From: a virus
Reading direction: 5' to 3' (one strand)
Virus record (IMG/VR): IMGVR_UViG_3300028198_000005
Coordinates: 1 to 55,796 of that record
DNA: 55,796 bases
Below the pieces are notes generated by a model that did no database searches, was not told the DNA's origin, and worked only from the letters and a program-made list of their open reading frames with translations. The translations under genes and the position numbers were made by a program. Of the stretch, positions 7,717 to 15,192 are shown piece after piece; position 1 is the stretch's first letter, and every line of letters starts with the position of its first letter.

Positions 7717-7745
7717 TTGACTCCTAACCAGAAAACCTTTATTAT
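7717..7745 (+). promoter_or_regulatory. Sigma70-type promoter
   Basis: TTGACT, 17 bp, TATTAT, upstream of the gene starting at 7769. Confidence 0.7.
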
Positions 7746-7768
7746 TAAGTTTCCCGTTGAGGGATAAC

Positions 7769-8020
7769 ATGAAAACCAAAGGAAGCACATCATATACAGG
7801 GGTAACTCTAGGAGAATTAAGTAAGTTCTTTAAGGAGGATGCCGTTATTGAGGTGAGCAAGAAATTCCTGAATATGCACAAACTGGTATCTGGTAATAAC
7901 CACATATCACTTGTCGTAGGCAAGGAAGATGCTCAAGTCGAGGTCAAGGAAACACAACTGGAAAAACCAGTAGAAGAAAAGAAGGACGATACAATTTGCC
8001 ATCAAATAGAAAATTGGTAA
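7769..8020 (+). CDS. Hypothetical protein (83 aa)
   Basis: Starts at the ATG after GAGGG; a TTG at 7757 is an alternative. Sequence MKTKGSTSYTGVTLGELSKF with an acidic, disordered C-terminus. No family recognised. Confidence 0.7.
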   Translation: MKTKGSTSYTGVTLGELSKFFKEDAVIEVSKKFLNMHKLVSGNNHISLVVGKEDAQVEVKETQLEKPVEEKKDDTICHQIENW

Positions 8021-8028
8021 ATTAGTGT

Positions 8029-8058
8029 TTGACTTCTGATATAATTAAATTATATAAT
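8029..8058 (+). promoter_or_regulatory. Sigma70-type promoter
   Basis: TTGACT, 18 bp, TATAAT. Nine bases separate the -10 box from the ATG at 8068. Confidence 0.75.
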
Positions 8059-8067
8059 ATCGCCGCT

Positions 8068-9006
8068 ATGACTACTGCTGCTACATTATTCCCAAACATT
8101 ATCGGACAGGATGCCGCGAAACGAAAGATGGCATTCTTTATTAGGGGTTACGAGAAAACTCTCGTTGCCCCTCATCTCTTGCTTACCGCGCCGAAAGGCA
8201 CGGGTAAGACGCTTCTGGCGAAGGCTTTTGCTAGATGCTTACTGGATTCGGACACACTCAAGCCCAAGGCATTTCTTGAGCTAAATTGTGCTACGATTAA
8301 GAACTTGCGTCAATTCGTTGAGCAGATAATGAATGTCTACATGAACAACAACGACATTACTATATTGTTTGATGAATGTTCTGAACTGCCCAAGGACGTA
8401 ACAATGGCACTATTGACTATATTAAATCCCAATAAGGAGAATATGAATGAATTTTCCTATGAAGGATATAATTTTACAATAGATTTCAGAAGGATAAGTT
8501 TTATCTTTGCGACTACCGAGCCTCAAGATTTATTCCATGCTCTGATTGATAGGTTAGAGAGGATTGATCTGATCGACTACACACACGAAGAATTGGCCCA
8601 AATTCTCCACTTGAACCTTGAACATATTAAGTTTGAGAAGGGTATTCTATGTCGTATCGCGCCGACATTGCGCGGCAACGCAAGAGCAGCGCAAAAGATG
8701 AGTAAACATATCATTAGCTATTGCGAGGCTAAAGGCATAAGTTCTTTTGGAGTGAAAGATTGGCATAATCTTAAAAAGGTACTGGATATACTTCCTTTCG
8801 GCATGACGAAGATAGAAATGAAGCTATTGGAGGTGCTGAAACGTGACGGTATGCTGCGATTGTATAACTTGTCTGCCAAAATGCAGATGACTCGTTCTGC
8901 TGTCCAGAATGGTATCGAAGTGTATCTACAAAAGCTGAATCTCATTGAGGTAACTCAAAATGGAAGGAGGTTGACCGATGAAGGCAAAGAAATCTTTACA
9001 TCATAA
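8068..9006 (+). CDS. RuvB-like AAA+ ATPase
   Basis: 312 residues. The order matches RuvB: FPNIIGQDAAKRK at the start, Walker A APKGTGKT (41-48), Walker B ILFDEC (99-104), an IFATTEP sensor-1 strand, an arginine-containing DRLERIDL segment, then a C-terminal winged helix (QMTRSAVQNGIEVYLQKLNL). RuvB drives Holliday-junction branch migration as a hexamer with RuvA. No RuvA is visible here, so the phage may use the host's, or the protein may be a related AAA+ remodeller. The ATG at 8068 is chosen because the region upstream is a promoter. Confidence 0.75.
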   Translation: MTTAATLFPNIIGQDAAKRKMAFFIRGYEKTLVAPHLLLTAPKGTGKTLLAKAFARCLLDSDTLKPKAFLELNCATIKNLRQFVEQIMNVYMNNNDITILFDECSELPKDVTMALLTILNPNKENMNEFSYEGYNFTIDFRRISFIFATTEPQDLFHALIDRLERIDLIDYTHEELAQILHLNLEHIKFEKGILCRIAPTLRGNARAAQKMSKHIISYCEAKGISSFGVKDWHNLKKVLDILPFGMTKIEMKLLEVLKRDGMLRLYNLSAKMQMTRSAVQNGIEVYLQKLNLIEVTQNGRRLTDEGKEIFTS

Positions 9007-9109
9007 AAGTCTTGACAAACCTAGGGCGCGTATCCTCTGGAATACGGGGGAGCGCGTCCATCCGCCTAAAAAAGGTAGAGGTAGTTACAAAAGAGAAAAT
9101 TATAAATAA
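8978..9109 (+). CDS. Small basic protein with ArfA-like motif (43 aa)
   Basis: A strong GGAGG lies 7 bases before the ATG, inside the 3' end of the ATPase gene. The protein starts MKAKKSLHHKSLDKPRARIL and carries KKGRGSYKR near its end. E. coli ArfA, which releases ribosomes stalled on non-stop mRNA with RF2, contains the closely similar KKGKGSYMR in the part that enters the mRNA channel. The N-terminal RF2-contact half is not recognisably ArfA, so the assignment is tentative. Confidence 0.6.
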   Translation: MKAKKSLHHKSLDKPRARILWNTGERVHPPKKGRGSYKRENYK

Positions 9110-9218
9110 AAAGGAAATAAATAATTGCTAAATAAAAGGGAATTAAATAAGTACTAAATAAGAAATAAATAATCCCTAAATAAGGAATTACAAATACCTA
9201 AATACTAAATAATCATGT
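9110..9218 (+). repeat. Cluster of TAAATA direct repeats
   Basis: AT-rich stretch with about eight copies of (C/T/A)TAAATA(A/C) at irregular 11-18 base spacing. The gap 9110-9503 contains this cluster, one copy of the 73-bp inverted repeat and the promoter at 9465; I see no gene in it. Confidence 0.5.
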
Positions 9219-9310
9219 AAATCTATCAACTGATTAACAAATTTACATAAATAAATAATTATACTTTTATAAAAAAACAATAATTTTGTCATCGCCCCAT
9301 TCCAATGACG

Positions 9311-9384
9311 TAAGTCACTGACTATCAAGGACTTAGCTCGGCGCCCCCCGCCCGCGGCGTAAGTCCTTGCGCTGCAACGACTTA
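9311..9384. repeat. 73-bp nested inverted repeat, copy 1
   Basis: TAAGTC...GGACTTA on the left, a C-rich core, then TAAGTCCTTG...GACTTA on the right. This copy is 74 bp. Each half is itself a TAAGTC/GACTTA hairpin, and the halves pair with each other. The core carries its C-run on the + strand. Confidence 0.85.
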
Positions 9385-9464
9385 GGTACCTTTTAAAATC
9401 ATACTTTTTCGCGGATGTCAAGCCTTTTCTTAAAAAAATATCAGAAAAAACTTATCTTTTTGGG

Positions 9465-9493
9465 TTGACGCGGCGACTTTTTTACAAGATACT
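9465..9493 (+). promoter_or_regulatory. Sigma70-type promoter
   Basis: TTGACG, 17 bp, GATACT; exactly 10 bases to the ATG at 9504. Confidence 0.75.
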
Positions 9494-9503
9494 CGGGGGC
9501 GTT

Positions 9504-9746
9504 ATGACACGTTACATACACAGCAATTGCACCTACGTCCAAAACTACAACGAAGGCACCTATACATTCACCGGCCCGTGTCGGGTAACCGGCAAGCCCT
9601 ATAGTGTGACAATATTAGGGTGCGAACTTTGGGACTTAAACCAAGGCGCGTTGATACAAGACGCGCTTAAAACTGTAAGCGCAGAGGACAGGGAGTTTGT
9701 TTGCAGCGGGACAAGCCCCGAAGGATGGGAAAAATTATTTGCATAA
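9504..9746 (+). CDS. Hypothetical protein (80 aa)
   Basis: Starts at the ATG 10 bases after the -10 box; an upstream TTG at 9465 is part of the promoter. MTRYIHSNCTYVQNYNEGTY is beta-rich, and cysteines at several positions may bind metal. The C-terminal segment CSGTSPEGWEKLF occurs in small phage proteins of unknown function. Confidence 0.7.
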   Translation: MTRYIHSNCTYVQNYNEGTYTFTGPCRVTGKPYSVTILGCELWDLNQGALIQDALKTVSAEDREFVCSGTSPEGWEKLFA

Positions 9747-9761
9747 AAAACATTTTTTTGG

Positions 9762-9790
9762 TTGACTCGAATCATTGATTGAATTATACT
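9762..9790 (+). promoter_or_regulatory. Sigma70-type promoter
   Basis: TTGACT, 17 bp, TATACT; exactly 10 bases to the ATG at 9801. Confidence 0.8.
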
Positions 9791-9800
9791 TTTTGCAGTT

Positions 9801-10550
9801 ATGGAACTACTCAGCATATCATTTGAAAACGCAAAGCTCAAGGGCATTTATCACTTCTCTCTTCCGAGCGGACACACTTGCCCCGGCGCAAAAAACTGCT
9901 TAACTAAAGCGGACAGGGTAACGGGGAAGCTCACGGATCAGCAGACAGAAGTGGACGGGATTATCTTTCGCTGCTATGCAGCAGGGATGGAGAATAGGTT
10001 TCCCAAAGTAAGGGCATCGCGCTGGCGCAACTTTGATCTGTTAAAAGAAAAGAAAAGCACAGCCGAAAAAACACAGTTAATTGTGGAGAGTATAAAAGCC
10101 ACGGGCCTGAAGCGTGGCGGGACATTGCGTGTGCATATCGGCGGCGATTATTATTCCCAAAGTTATTTCAACGCATGGATGAAAGCGGCAAGCTATTTCC
10201 CAAACGTGGTTTTTTATTCCTATACTAAAAGCATTAAGTTTTTGTTGGAGTACGCCACCGCAATGGGCGGTTTGCCAAAGAACTTTGTTTTTACCTGCTC
10301 GCGCGGTGGAAAGTATGACAATTTAATTCCCTCGACGATGGTTAAAAGCGCAAAGGTTTTCTTCAACAAGGACGAGGCTGATGCACTTGGTTTAGAGATT
10401 GACCACACCGACGATCTGGCGATTTCGGGTTCTGATGATTTCGCGCTTGTGATTCACGGAGCGCAGCCAGCGGGAAGTGAAGCCAGCAAAGCCCTTTCGG
10501 CTAATAGAAAAAAAGGCTTTACAGGGTACAGCGCAACCGCTAAAATTTGA
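9801..10550 (+). CDS. gp88-family phage protein (249 aa)
   Basis: Matches my memory of the widespread phage 'gp88-like' family: LPSGHTCPGAKNCLTKADR (cysteine motif), FRCYAAG, RWRNFDLL, LRVHIGGDYYSQSYFNAWMK, FYSYTKS, FVFTCSRGGKYDNLIP, EIDHTDD and FALVIHGAQPAGS. The spaced cysteines suggest a metal centre. The family's biochemical role is not known to me. It has its own promoter and is followed by coupled small genes. Confidence 0.75.
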   Translation: MELLSISFENAKLKGIYHFSLPSGHTCPGAKNCLTKADRVTGKLTDQQTEVDGIIFRCYAAGMENRFPKVRASRWRNFDLLKEKKSTAEKTQLIVESIKATGLKRGGTLRVHIGGDYYSQSYFNAWMKAASYFPNVVFYSYTKSIKFLLEYATAMGGLPKNFVFTCSRGGKYDNLIPSTMVKSAKVFFNKDEADALGLEIDHTDDLAISGSDDFALVIHGAQPAGSEASKALSANRKKGFTGYSATAKI

Positions 10551-10553
10551 CCC

Positions 10554-10625
10554 GTGGAGCATACATGGTTCTGGGTCGGAGTAACGGTGTTTTTACTGAT
10601 GGCCTTCAAAAAATTATTTGAATGA
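10554..10625 (+). CDS. Membrane microprotein, GTG start (23 aa)
   Basis: V/MEHTWFWVGVTVFLLMAFKK: one membrane helix with a basic end. It starts three bases after the previous stop and ends in an ATGA overlap with the next gene, the typical coupling in this genome. There is no clear ribosome site. Confidence 0.45.
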   Translation: MEHTWFWVGVTVFLLMAFKKLFE

Positions 10626-11101
10626 CGAAAGTTATAGTACAGAAAGAAGGGACGAACTGGGCAGTCGGCATAGTTGGCGACACAAAAAGAGAAGTCGAAA
10701 GAAGATATTTCTATTTTTGGAATAATAAAGCGACAGACGGCGAACTGTTTTGGTTGAAAGATGAAGCCGCGCCATTCGTGGCATATTTTTGGACTGACAA
10801 GGACAGATTGAAAGAGTCATTGAAAAATGCCAGTTTATTGGAAGCGATGCAAGCGGGGTTTGGCGATGATTTCAAAGGTAAAAAAGGTGGGCTAATGCCC
10901 TTTGCGAAAGATATAGCAGAATCAAAATTTCTAGAGATTAAAACAGAGACGTTTATAGATAGAACAAAAAGATATAACTTCTACACACTAGGGAGCATAA
11001 AAGCAGAAAACTTTTATCCCGTTCCCCGGTCTGCTTTAGATCGGACTACGATTCACAATAAAAATGAATCTAACGGGGGTATATTCAAAAAAATAAAATG
11101 A
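10622..11101 (+). CDS. Hypothetical protein (159 aa)
   Basis: Aromatic-rich alpha/beta protein (RYFYFWNNKATDGELFWLKD) with a repeated KxSLxxASLLEAM-like helix. No family recognised. ATGA overlaps on both sides. Confidence 0.7.
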   Translation: MTKVIVQKEGTNWAVGIVGDTKREVERRYFYFWNNKATDGELFWLKDEAAPFVAYFWTDKDRLKESLKNASLLEAMQAGFGDDFKGKKGGLMPFAKDIAESKFLEIKTETFIDRTKRYNFYTLGSIKAENFYPVPRSALDRTTIHNKNESNGGIFKKIK

Positions 11102-11280
11102 TAAACGACAATCAAGAACACACACGGCAAGCGGATTCCTTTGATGATGTTTATAGTATCGACCTCGGAGCTATAAAAGAGTTTAATACGGCCTACGAAA
11201 AATGGGCAAAGAAAAACAACATTCAAAGCGGATGGCAAAAGAACAAGGGACAATTTAATTGTAAAACTGTAAAAGAATGA
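11098..11280 (+). CDS. Hypothetical protein (60 aa)
   Basis: MINDNQEHTRQADSFDDVYS, then a helical segment with WAKKNNIQSGWQK. No family recognised. ATGA overlaps both sides. Confidence 0.65.
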   Translation: MINDNQEHTRQADSFDDVYSIDLGAIKEFNTAYEKWAKKNNIQSGWQKNKGQFNCKTVKE

Positions 11281-11459
11281 AACTACCAAAAATAGATTTG
11301 CTAAATACTTATGTTTTTGAAACCAATCACGGTGAGAAAATAACAATAAAAGCATATTTTAAAGAAGAGGCGATTATTGAATTCCAAGAAGATTATCAAA
11401 AAATTGGAACCAGTTATTATAAACCCACTGTTTTTGTAAAAGTGGAAAAGGTGGCCTAA
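11277..11459 (+). CDS. Hypothetical protein (60 aa)
   Basis: Beta-rich small protein ending VFVKVEKVA. Its stop codon TAA is the first three bases of copy 2 of the 73-bp inverted repeat. Confidence 0.65.
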   Translation: MKLPKIDLLNTYVFETNHGEKITIKAYFKEEAIIEFQEDYQKIGTSYYKPTVFVKVEKVA

Positions 11460-11529
11460 GTCGTTGACTACCAAGGACTTACGGCCGCGCCCCCCCCGCG
11501 GCGCTAAGTCCTTGTGCGACAGTGACTTA
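11457..11529. repeat. 73-bp nested inverted repeat, copy 2
   Basis: Same architecture as copy 1, with a C8 run in the core on the + strand. It begins in the stop codon of the preceding gene. Confidence 0.85.
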
Positions 11530-11542
11530 CGATGGACCTTAG

Positions 11543-11833
11543 TTAAAAGCGGTTTGCTGTACTATTTCCGGCAAGGAAACTAGTAGCGACTTTCACAACC
11601 CCGTAATGAATGCCTTTTATCGCGGTGGGTTTTTTCCATTTTTCCTTTGTTGTGTCAACCGTTATCTTTCTGTCGTAATGTTTAGAGCCGTGAGTGGGGT
11701 GTTTGTGACACCCACGATTGCCAGCTCTATATACATTGAAAAGGATAACTTTTCTAAACTTTTCCTTTTTGTCTTTTTGGGAAACGAAGCGCCAAGGATA
11801 GTTGGAGAGAAGTTTAGGCTTTTGATGTTTCAT
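11543..11833 (-). CDS. Hypothetical basic protein (96 aa)
   Basis: Lys/His-rich protein (GCHKHPTHGSKHYDRKITVD) read leftward just after the hairpin that follows the 11882-12790 gene. It has no promoter or clear ribosome site. An opposite-strand frame (11606-11839) is also open, so support is moderate. Confidence 0.45.
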   Translation of the reverse strand: MKHQKPKLLSNYPWRFVSQKDKKEKFRKVILFNVYRAGNRGCHKHPTHGSKHYDRKITVDTTKEKWKKPTAIKGIHYGVVKVATSFLAGNSTANRF

Positions 11834-11842
11834 GATTAAATA

Positions 11843-11867
11843 CCCCCCACCCCTTGCGGGGTGGGGG
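11843..11867 (-). terminator. GC-rich hairpin after DUF932-like gene
   Basis: CCCCACCCC and GGGGTGGGG arms around a GCAA-type loop, with only a weak T-tract on the leftward strand. Probably a terminator or mRNA-protecting 3' hairpin. Confidence 0.6.
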
Positions 11868-11881
11868 TGTGATGTGTTCCC

Positions 11882-12790
11882 CTAGACCGTCAGCGTGGTC
11901 TCTATTTTCTCCTTGACAAGAGCTTTGGTGGTGAGCTCTCCAAAACGCTTGGCGGAGTTCTGAGCCTTGACCAAGTTCCCCAGCATCGTCTTGCTGACTC
12001 GGTTGGCGTACTCGAAGCGATCACCTTGAACCTCATGGGTCAGGTGCTGTGTGGTGGCGTTGTACAGGTTGTACAGGTTGTCACTGCGTTGCTCAAGCCT
12101 ATCCTGATTAAGGTAAGCCTCGTTTTCCCAGATGAACTGGATGGAGTCCCGCATGGATTCAGCCAGCACCTTCTTGATGGCGAGGTTGTCGAGAATCAGA
12201 ACACCTTGCTCTTTGGTGATCGTGCGCTCGCGCAGTCCCTTGAACATGGTGAGGGAGGTCTCAAACTTCTCCTTGCAAACGGCGATAGAATTGCCGATGA
12301 AGTCCAGCGTCAGCTTGGAGCTGTGCTTTTTAGTGACGCTCGTGTCGTTGACCAGAGCAGTCATCCCGTTGGTGCAGATTTGGCGTAGAAGCCCAATCGA
12401 CCATGAAACCCCGCAACTTCTATCGAATGAGTTGTTAAGGGTCAAGCGCATACCGACCGCATCACCGTTGGCGACCTTGCCAGTAACGGTAGGGAAGTCG
12501 TACACCCCATAGAAACGTGCGCCGTCACGGGCAACAAATTTCTGGCTAGTGAAACCGCTTAAACCGTTTTTGGATAAAGCGTCTTCGACTGAATCAACAA
12601 TTTTACTATTGTTGACGATCTCGTACTTCTCGGTGGAAGTACCTAAGCAGACATTGCTGTCTGTGCGAAAGTTCCCCATTACTGGAGACTTCCCGATCAT
12701 GACAGGCTTGCCGCCACGACTGAACAGAGGCTCCTGCACGACTTGGTAGTCGTACTCGGAACTTGTAGTAGGATTTTTAGGTTTTCTCAT
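11882..12790 (-). CDS. DUF932-like phage/plasmid protein
   Basis: 302 residues from the ATG at 12790 (a GTG at 12823 lies in the promoter region). Segments resemble the phage/plasmid DUF932 family: VVNNSKIVDSVEDAL, FYGVYDFP, VGMRLTLNNSFDRSCGVSWS, a RQICTNGM cysteine motif and a C-terminal helical repeat. Family members occur on mobile DNA beside replication and recombination genes; their biochemistry is unclear. Confidence 0.65.
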   Translation of the reverse strand: MRKPKNPTTSSEYDYQVVQEPLFSRGGKPVMIGKSPVMGNFRTDSNVCLGTSTEKYEIVNNSKIVDSVEDALSKNGLSGFTSQKFVARDGARFYGVYDFPTVTGKVANGDAVGMRLTLNNSFDRSCGVSWSIGLLRQICTNGMTALVNDTSVTKKHSSKLTLDFIGNSIAVCKEKFETSLTMFKGLRERTITKEQGVLILDNLAIKKVLAESMRDSIQFIWENEAYLNQDRLEQRSDNLYNLYNATTQHLTHEVQGDRFEYANRVSKTMLGNLVKAQNSAKRFGELTTKALVKEKIETTLTV

Positions 12791-12825
12791 AACAGTTGTT
12801 TCAAGTCCTTCCTCAGGACGCACTA

Positions 12826-12854
12826 ATCATCTCATATTTTTGGAATCAAGTCAA
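12826..12854 (-). promoter_or_regulatory. Probable sigma70-type promoter
   Basis: TTGACT, 17 bp, GATGAT on the leftward strand. Unlike most promoters of this block it leaves a leader of about 30 bases, containing AGGAAGG. Confidence 0.5.
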
Positions 12855-12904
12855 CCCCTTTATTGTCACTTTTTTAAAAAAATTTCTTTTATAAATCCTC
12901 AACA

Positions 12905-12920
12905 TTGGCACGGTTCTTTC
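12905..12920 (+). promoter_or_regulatory. TTGGCACG motif
   Basis: TTGGCACG followed by GTTC and TTTC; the -12 TGC of a sigma54 promoter is missing here. It lies 33 bases before repeat copy 3 and points into it. Confidence 0.35.
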
Positions 12921-12944
12921 CGAAAAACCCACTTTATTGAAACT

Positions 12945-13017
12945 TAAGTCGTTGCGCTACAAGGACTTACGCGCGCCGGGGGGGCGCGGACGTAAGTCCT
13001 TAAGCGTCAATGGGTTA
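12945..13017. repeat. 73-bp nested inverted repeat, copy 3
   Basis: Left half TAAGTC...GGACTTACGCGCG, G7 core on the + strand, right half CGTAAGTCC...; the outer right arm is GGGTTA instead of GACTTA. Confidence 0.85.
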
Positions 13018-13029
13018 GGTATAAAAAAA

Positions 13030-13058
13030 ACAACCCCTCGGCGTTGGCCAAGGGGTTG
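13030..13058 (-). terminator. Rho-independent terminator (leftward)
   Basis: CAACCCCTTGGC / GCCGAGGGGTTG hairpin followed on the leftward strand by eight T. It ends the 13112-13351 transcript. The 12791-13111 gap holds this, repeat copy 3 and the promoter of the DUF932-like gene. Confidence 0.85.
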
Positions 13059-13111
13059 CAGTTATGAGAGAAAACGCATTCCAAGATACGAGAATGCGTT
13101 CTCAAGAGATT

Positions 13112-13351
13112 TTAGAAAAGCCTCATGCTTTTAGCAAGCTTTTTCAAAAGGCTTTCCTTGCTTTCCAAGTAGCTCTCTACCTCTTCGCTTGTTGCGAGAC
13201 GTAGACTCTTGGCTTGCACGGAACCTTCTTCGCGCTTGTGATGTTCAGTCACTACCCGTGTGTTGCTGAACTGATTGGATATAACCCTTTCGACTCTCTT
13301 CTTTGGGACGTTGAAGTAGAGTGAACCGTTTCGTATGTCTTTGGTTTTCAT
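13112..13351 (-). CDS. Hypothetical protein (79 aa)
   Basis: MKTKDIRNGSLYFNVPKKRV, then a basic helical C-terminus (YLESKESLLKKLAKSMRLF). No family recognised. Single-gene unit with its own promoter and terminator. Confidence 0.7.
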   Translation of the reverse strand: MKTKDIRNGSLYFNVPKKRVERVISNQFSNTRVVTEHHKREEGSVQAKSLRLATSEEVESYLESKESLLKKLAKSMRLF

Positions 13352-13361
13352 AACCGAGATA

Positions 13362-13390
13362 AGTATAGATTAAACAGGAGAAGGAGTCAA
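13362..13390 (-). promoter_or_regulatory. Sigma70-type promoter
   Basis: TTGACT, 17 bp, TATACT; 10 bases to the ATG at 13351. Confidence 0.8.
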
Positions 13391-13392
13391 GT

Positions 13393-13671
13393 CTATTCTG
13401 AAATTGCTTGGCGTATCTTTTTCATCTTACCCTTCAAAAATGAAATAGCATCACAATTTTTGGCGTTGGTCTGCATGATGTGGCTCAGACTATATTCTAT
13501 TTTGCGCGTAAAGTCTTTGCGTAACGCATCCAACTTATCTGCATCTGCTCGCTTTATTGCGCGAGTCTTCTTGGCCGCTTTCTTCTTGTCAGCCTTCTTT
13601 ATTAAATGTTTAGTCTTCACTTTTTTTTCTCCGAATGCCTCTAGTAACTTGTCGTAATTGCTTACCTTCAT
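13393..13671 (-). CDS. Hypothetical basic protein (92 aa)
   Basis: MKVSNYDKLLEAFGEKKVKT, then Lys/Ala-rich DKKKAAKKTRAIKRADADK and helical sequence. Probably nucleic-acid binding (inference). It has no promoter of its own; it lies directly downstream of the structured RNA candidate and could be expressed by read-through of the RNA's 3' hairpin. Confidence 0.6.
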   Translation of the reverse strand: MKVSNYDKLLEAFGEKKVKTKHLIKKADKKKAAKKTRAIKRADADKLDALRKDFTRKIEYSLSHIMQTNAKNCDAISFLKGKMKKIRQAISE

Positions 13672-13683
13672 ATTAAATAAAAT

Positions 13684-13712
13684 GGTGGCGGGAGTATTTG
13701 TGTACCCGCACC
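13684..13712 (-). terminator. 3' hairpin of ncRNA candidate, possible attenuator
   Basis: GGTGCGGGT / ACTCCCGCCACC hairpin on the leftward strand followed by ATTTTATTT. It lies 13 bases before the ATG at 13671, so it could end the ncRNA or control read-through into that gene. Confidence 0.55.
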
Positions 13713-14228
13713 TTTTCAGTCCCCAGAAAACAAATGTTTCAGATCGACTTACTTCGGACTCACCCACGATTTTCCTCTGCCACTAGGCCGTTGTACTTCT
13801 CGCAGTCGCTACGTTACCCCTTTGGGAGGGGTTATTCCGTCACACCGAACTCTCTCCGTCGAGAGAGAAATTGATTTGAATGGCGGTCAATCAAGGGAGA
13901 AATCTCAGCCACCGGCTCCAACCCCAGTAAGCTCAGCAAAGCCCCGCTGCATCTTAATAGCAATCTGCACCATTCAAAATTAAATGAGTTGTTACCGCGC
14001 CACCAGTAAATGCACAGGTAAGTCCTGCTCCAGCGTAAGATGTCTTACCATCCCTGTCCCTAGCGCGTTTATAGCTTAAGGGCGACGGAGGCGTATTTAA
14101 ATCACCAACTCAAATTCAAAGAACAATTAAAAAGTGTCAGGGGTGATTAGCATTGCGTTCCCGCCCTAATCTTTTTTTGTTAAGTCAGCCCTGCCTGACT
14201 CGCATTTTATGAAAGCTCCCCTAAGGGA
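13684..14228 (-). ncRNA. Candidate large structured RNA (about 545 nt)
   Basis: The 13672-14240 gap has no plausible gene but has a promoter at one end, a hairpin at the other and many helices in the leftward transcript. Local hairpins include CUCUCUC/GAGAGAG (GACG loop), ACCCCU/AGGGGU, GUAAGA/UCUUAC, AGUCAG/CUGACU and GAUUAG/CUAAUC. Two long-range helices nest domains: UGAGUUG with CAACUCA, and UUUGAAUGG with CCAUUCAAA. Size, phage context and a tRNA 1 kb upstream recall the ornate GOLLD and ROOL RNAs, but I cannot match either. It lacks clear tmRNA or RNase P signatures. Confidence 0.6.
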
Positions 14229-14234
14229 AAGTAT

Positions 14235-14263
14235 AGTCTATCAGCTTTCTGTTTCGCTGTCAA
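14235..14263 (-). promoter_or_regulatory. Promoter of ncRNA candidate
   Basis: TTGACA, 17 bp, TAGACT (an overlapping TATACT lies 5 bases further on). The -35 box is inside the end of the 14241-14516 gene, which suggests a dedicated internal promoter. Confidence 0.65.
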
Positions 14264-14516
14264 CCTGAAAATCATCCTTTGAAGGAATTTGATTCTCTTT
14301 TAGACTCTTGCGAATGTACTCCAAAGCTACGCGCTGCTTCGCAACGGTAAGTTTGATTTGATTCAAGCTCAAGTCGTTAGCCTCTTCCAAGAAACCGAGA
14401 GCATCACCTACCATGCGAATCTCTTTAACAGCTTCGCGCTGGTTGCTGCTTCTGCGTTCGATTTCGTCTCTCCCCGCTTTAGTGCGGGCCTGTAACCAAT
14501 GTAATGGGATATCCAT
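14241..14516 (-). CDS. Hypothetical protein (91 aa)
   Basis: MDIPLHWLQARTKAGRDEIE: helical, likely coiled-coil protein with an acidic tail. No family recognised. Confidence 0.7.
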   Translation of the reverse strand: MDIPLHWLQARTKAGRDEIERRSSNQREAVKEIRMVGDALGFLEEANDLSLNQIKLTVAKQRVALEYIRKSLKENQIPSKDDFQVDSETES

Positions 14517-14526
14517 AACTTTTTAT

Positions 14527-14555
14527 ATATTACTTTGTTTCTGCTTGAAGGTCAA
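14527..14555 (-). promoter_or_regulatory. Sigma70-type promoter
   Basis: TTGACC, 17 bp, TAATAT; 10 bases to the ATG at 14516. It lies inside the 3' end of the upstream gene. Confidence 0.75.
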
Positions 14556-15123
14556 GCAAATTTTTCATCTTATCCTTTGGGGTATAGAAAATATTGTAGT
14601 GCGGCCCGATAGCGGTCTTGTCTCGGATGATCACCCTGTCAGACTTGTGAATGGGTGTTTTCTCTACATCATCAACAAAAGTCTCATGTTTATAGGGGTT
14701 GTAATACCCTCCGCGAAAATCTTCGCTCGACTCTGGGACGCATTGCTCGCAGTAGTCGTATGGTTTGTCGCTACAGTCACAGATACTGTACTTTTCGTAT
14801 AACTCATTATCAACCTCGCGAAAGCGTTCCTTGGAAACGTCACCAATCTCATGACATTTTCCGACAATATAAGCGTGAACATTCTTACGCTTTTCCCGAA
14901 GGACTCGCTGCCGACCTGCTGGCTGAACCCGAAACTTGGCATCATGCAATTCGACACGGTGAGCATGGCAGTATAACAGTCCCGTCTCAGCATCGATCAC
15001 CGACAGGCAATCCAAGTTCAGATTAAAATAAACCTTCACACGATCCGGTGCGACTTCGATGCCGTCTACCATCTTGCGTGGCCCTGCATCCTTCCAACTA
15101 ATGAATCCTTTTCTTTCCCTCAT
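14530..15123 (-). CDS. Hypothetical protein (197 aa), Cys-rich centre
   Basis: An N-terminal beta-rich part (VYFNLNLDCLSVIDAETGLL with YCHAH) and a central ICDCSDKPYDYCEQCVPE cluster suggest metal binding. No family recognised. Begins MRER, part of the MR-start pattern of this block. Confidence 0.7.
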   Translation of the reverse strand: MRERKGFISWKDAGPRKMVDGIEVAPDRVKVYFNLNLDCLSVIDAETGLLYCHAHRVELHDAKFRVQPAGRQRVLREKRKNVHAYIVGKCHEIGDVSKERFREVDNELYEKYSICDCSDKPYDYCEQCVPESSEDFRGGYYNPYKHETFVDDVEKTPIHKSDRVIIRDKTAIGPHYNIFYTPKDKMKNLLDLQAETK

Positions 15124-15133
15124 AACTTCAAAT

Positions 15134-15162
15134 AGTATAATTCAGTTCTTCTTGAATGTCAA
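15134..15162 (-). promoter_or_regulatory. Sigma70-type promoter
   Basis: TTGACA, 17 bp, TATACT; then ATTTGAAGTT (10 bases) to the ATG at 15123. Confidence 0.85.
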
Positions 15163-15192
15163 CGATTAATTTCAACTTTTTTAAAATTAAAT

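Noticed and set aside
11606-11839. Rightward open frame opposite the 11543-11833 gene
   Set aside because: Hydrophobic, low-quality sequence with no promoter or ribosome site; it looks like the complement of the leftward frame.
12937-13134. Open frames running through the 73-bp repeats (also 9188-9421, 16440-16718, 18824-19207, 21981-22241) with a repeated RKSL/KDLR-type peptide pattern
   Set aside because: The shared peptide comes from the palindromic DNA; the frames have no ribosome sites and occur on different strands in different copies.
13684-14228. tmRNA or RNase P RNA
   Set aside because: No tag reading frame or tRNA-Ala-like ends, and no clear conserved RNase P core; the CCGCCACCA near the 3' end belongs to a simple hairpin.
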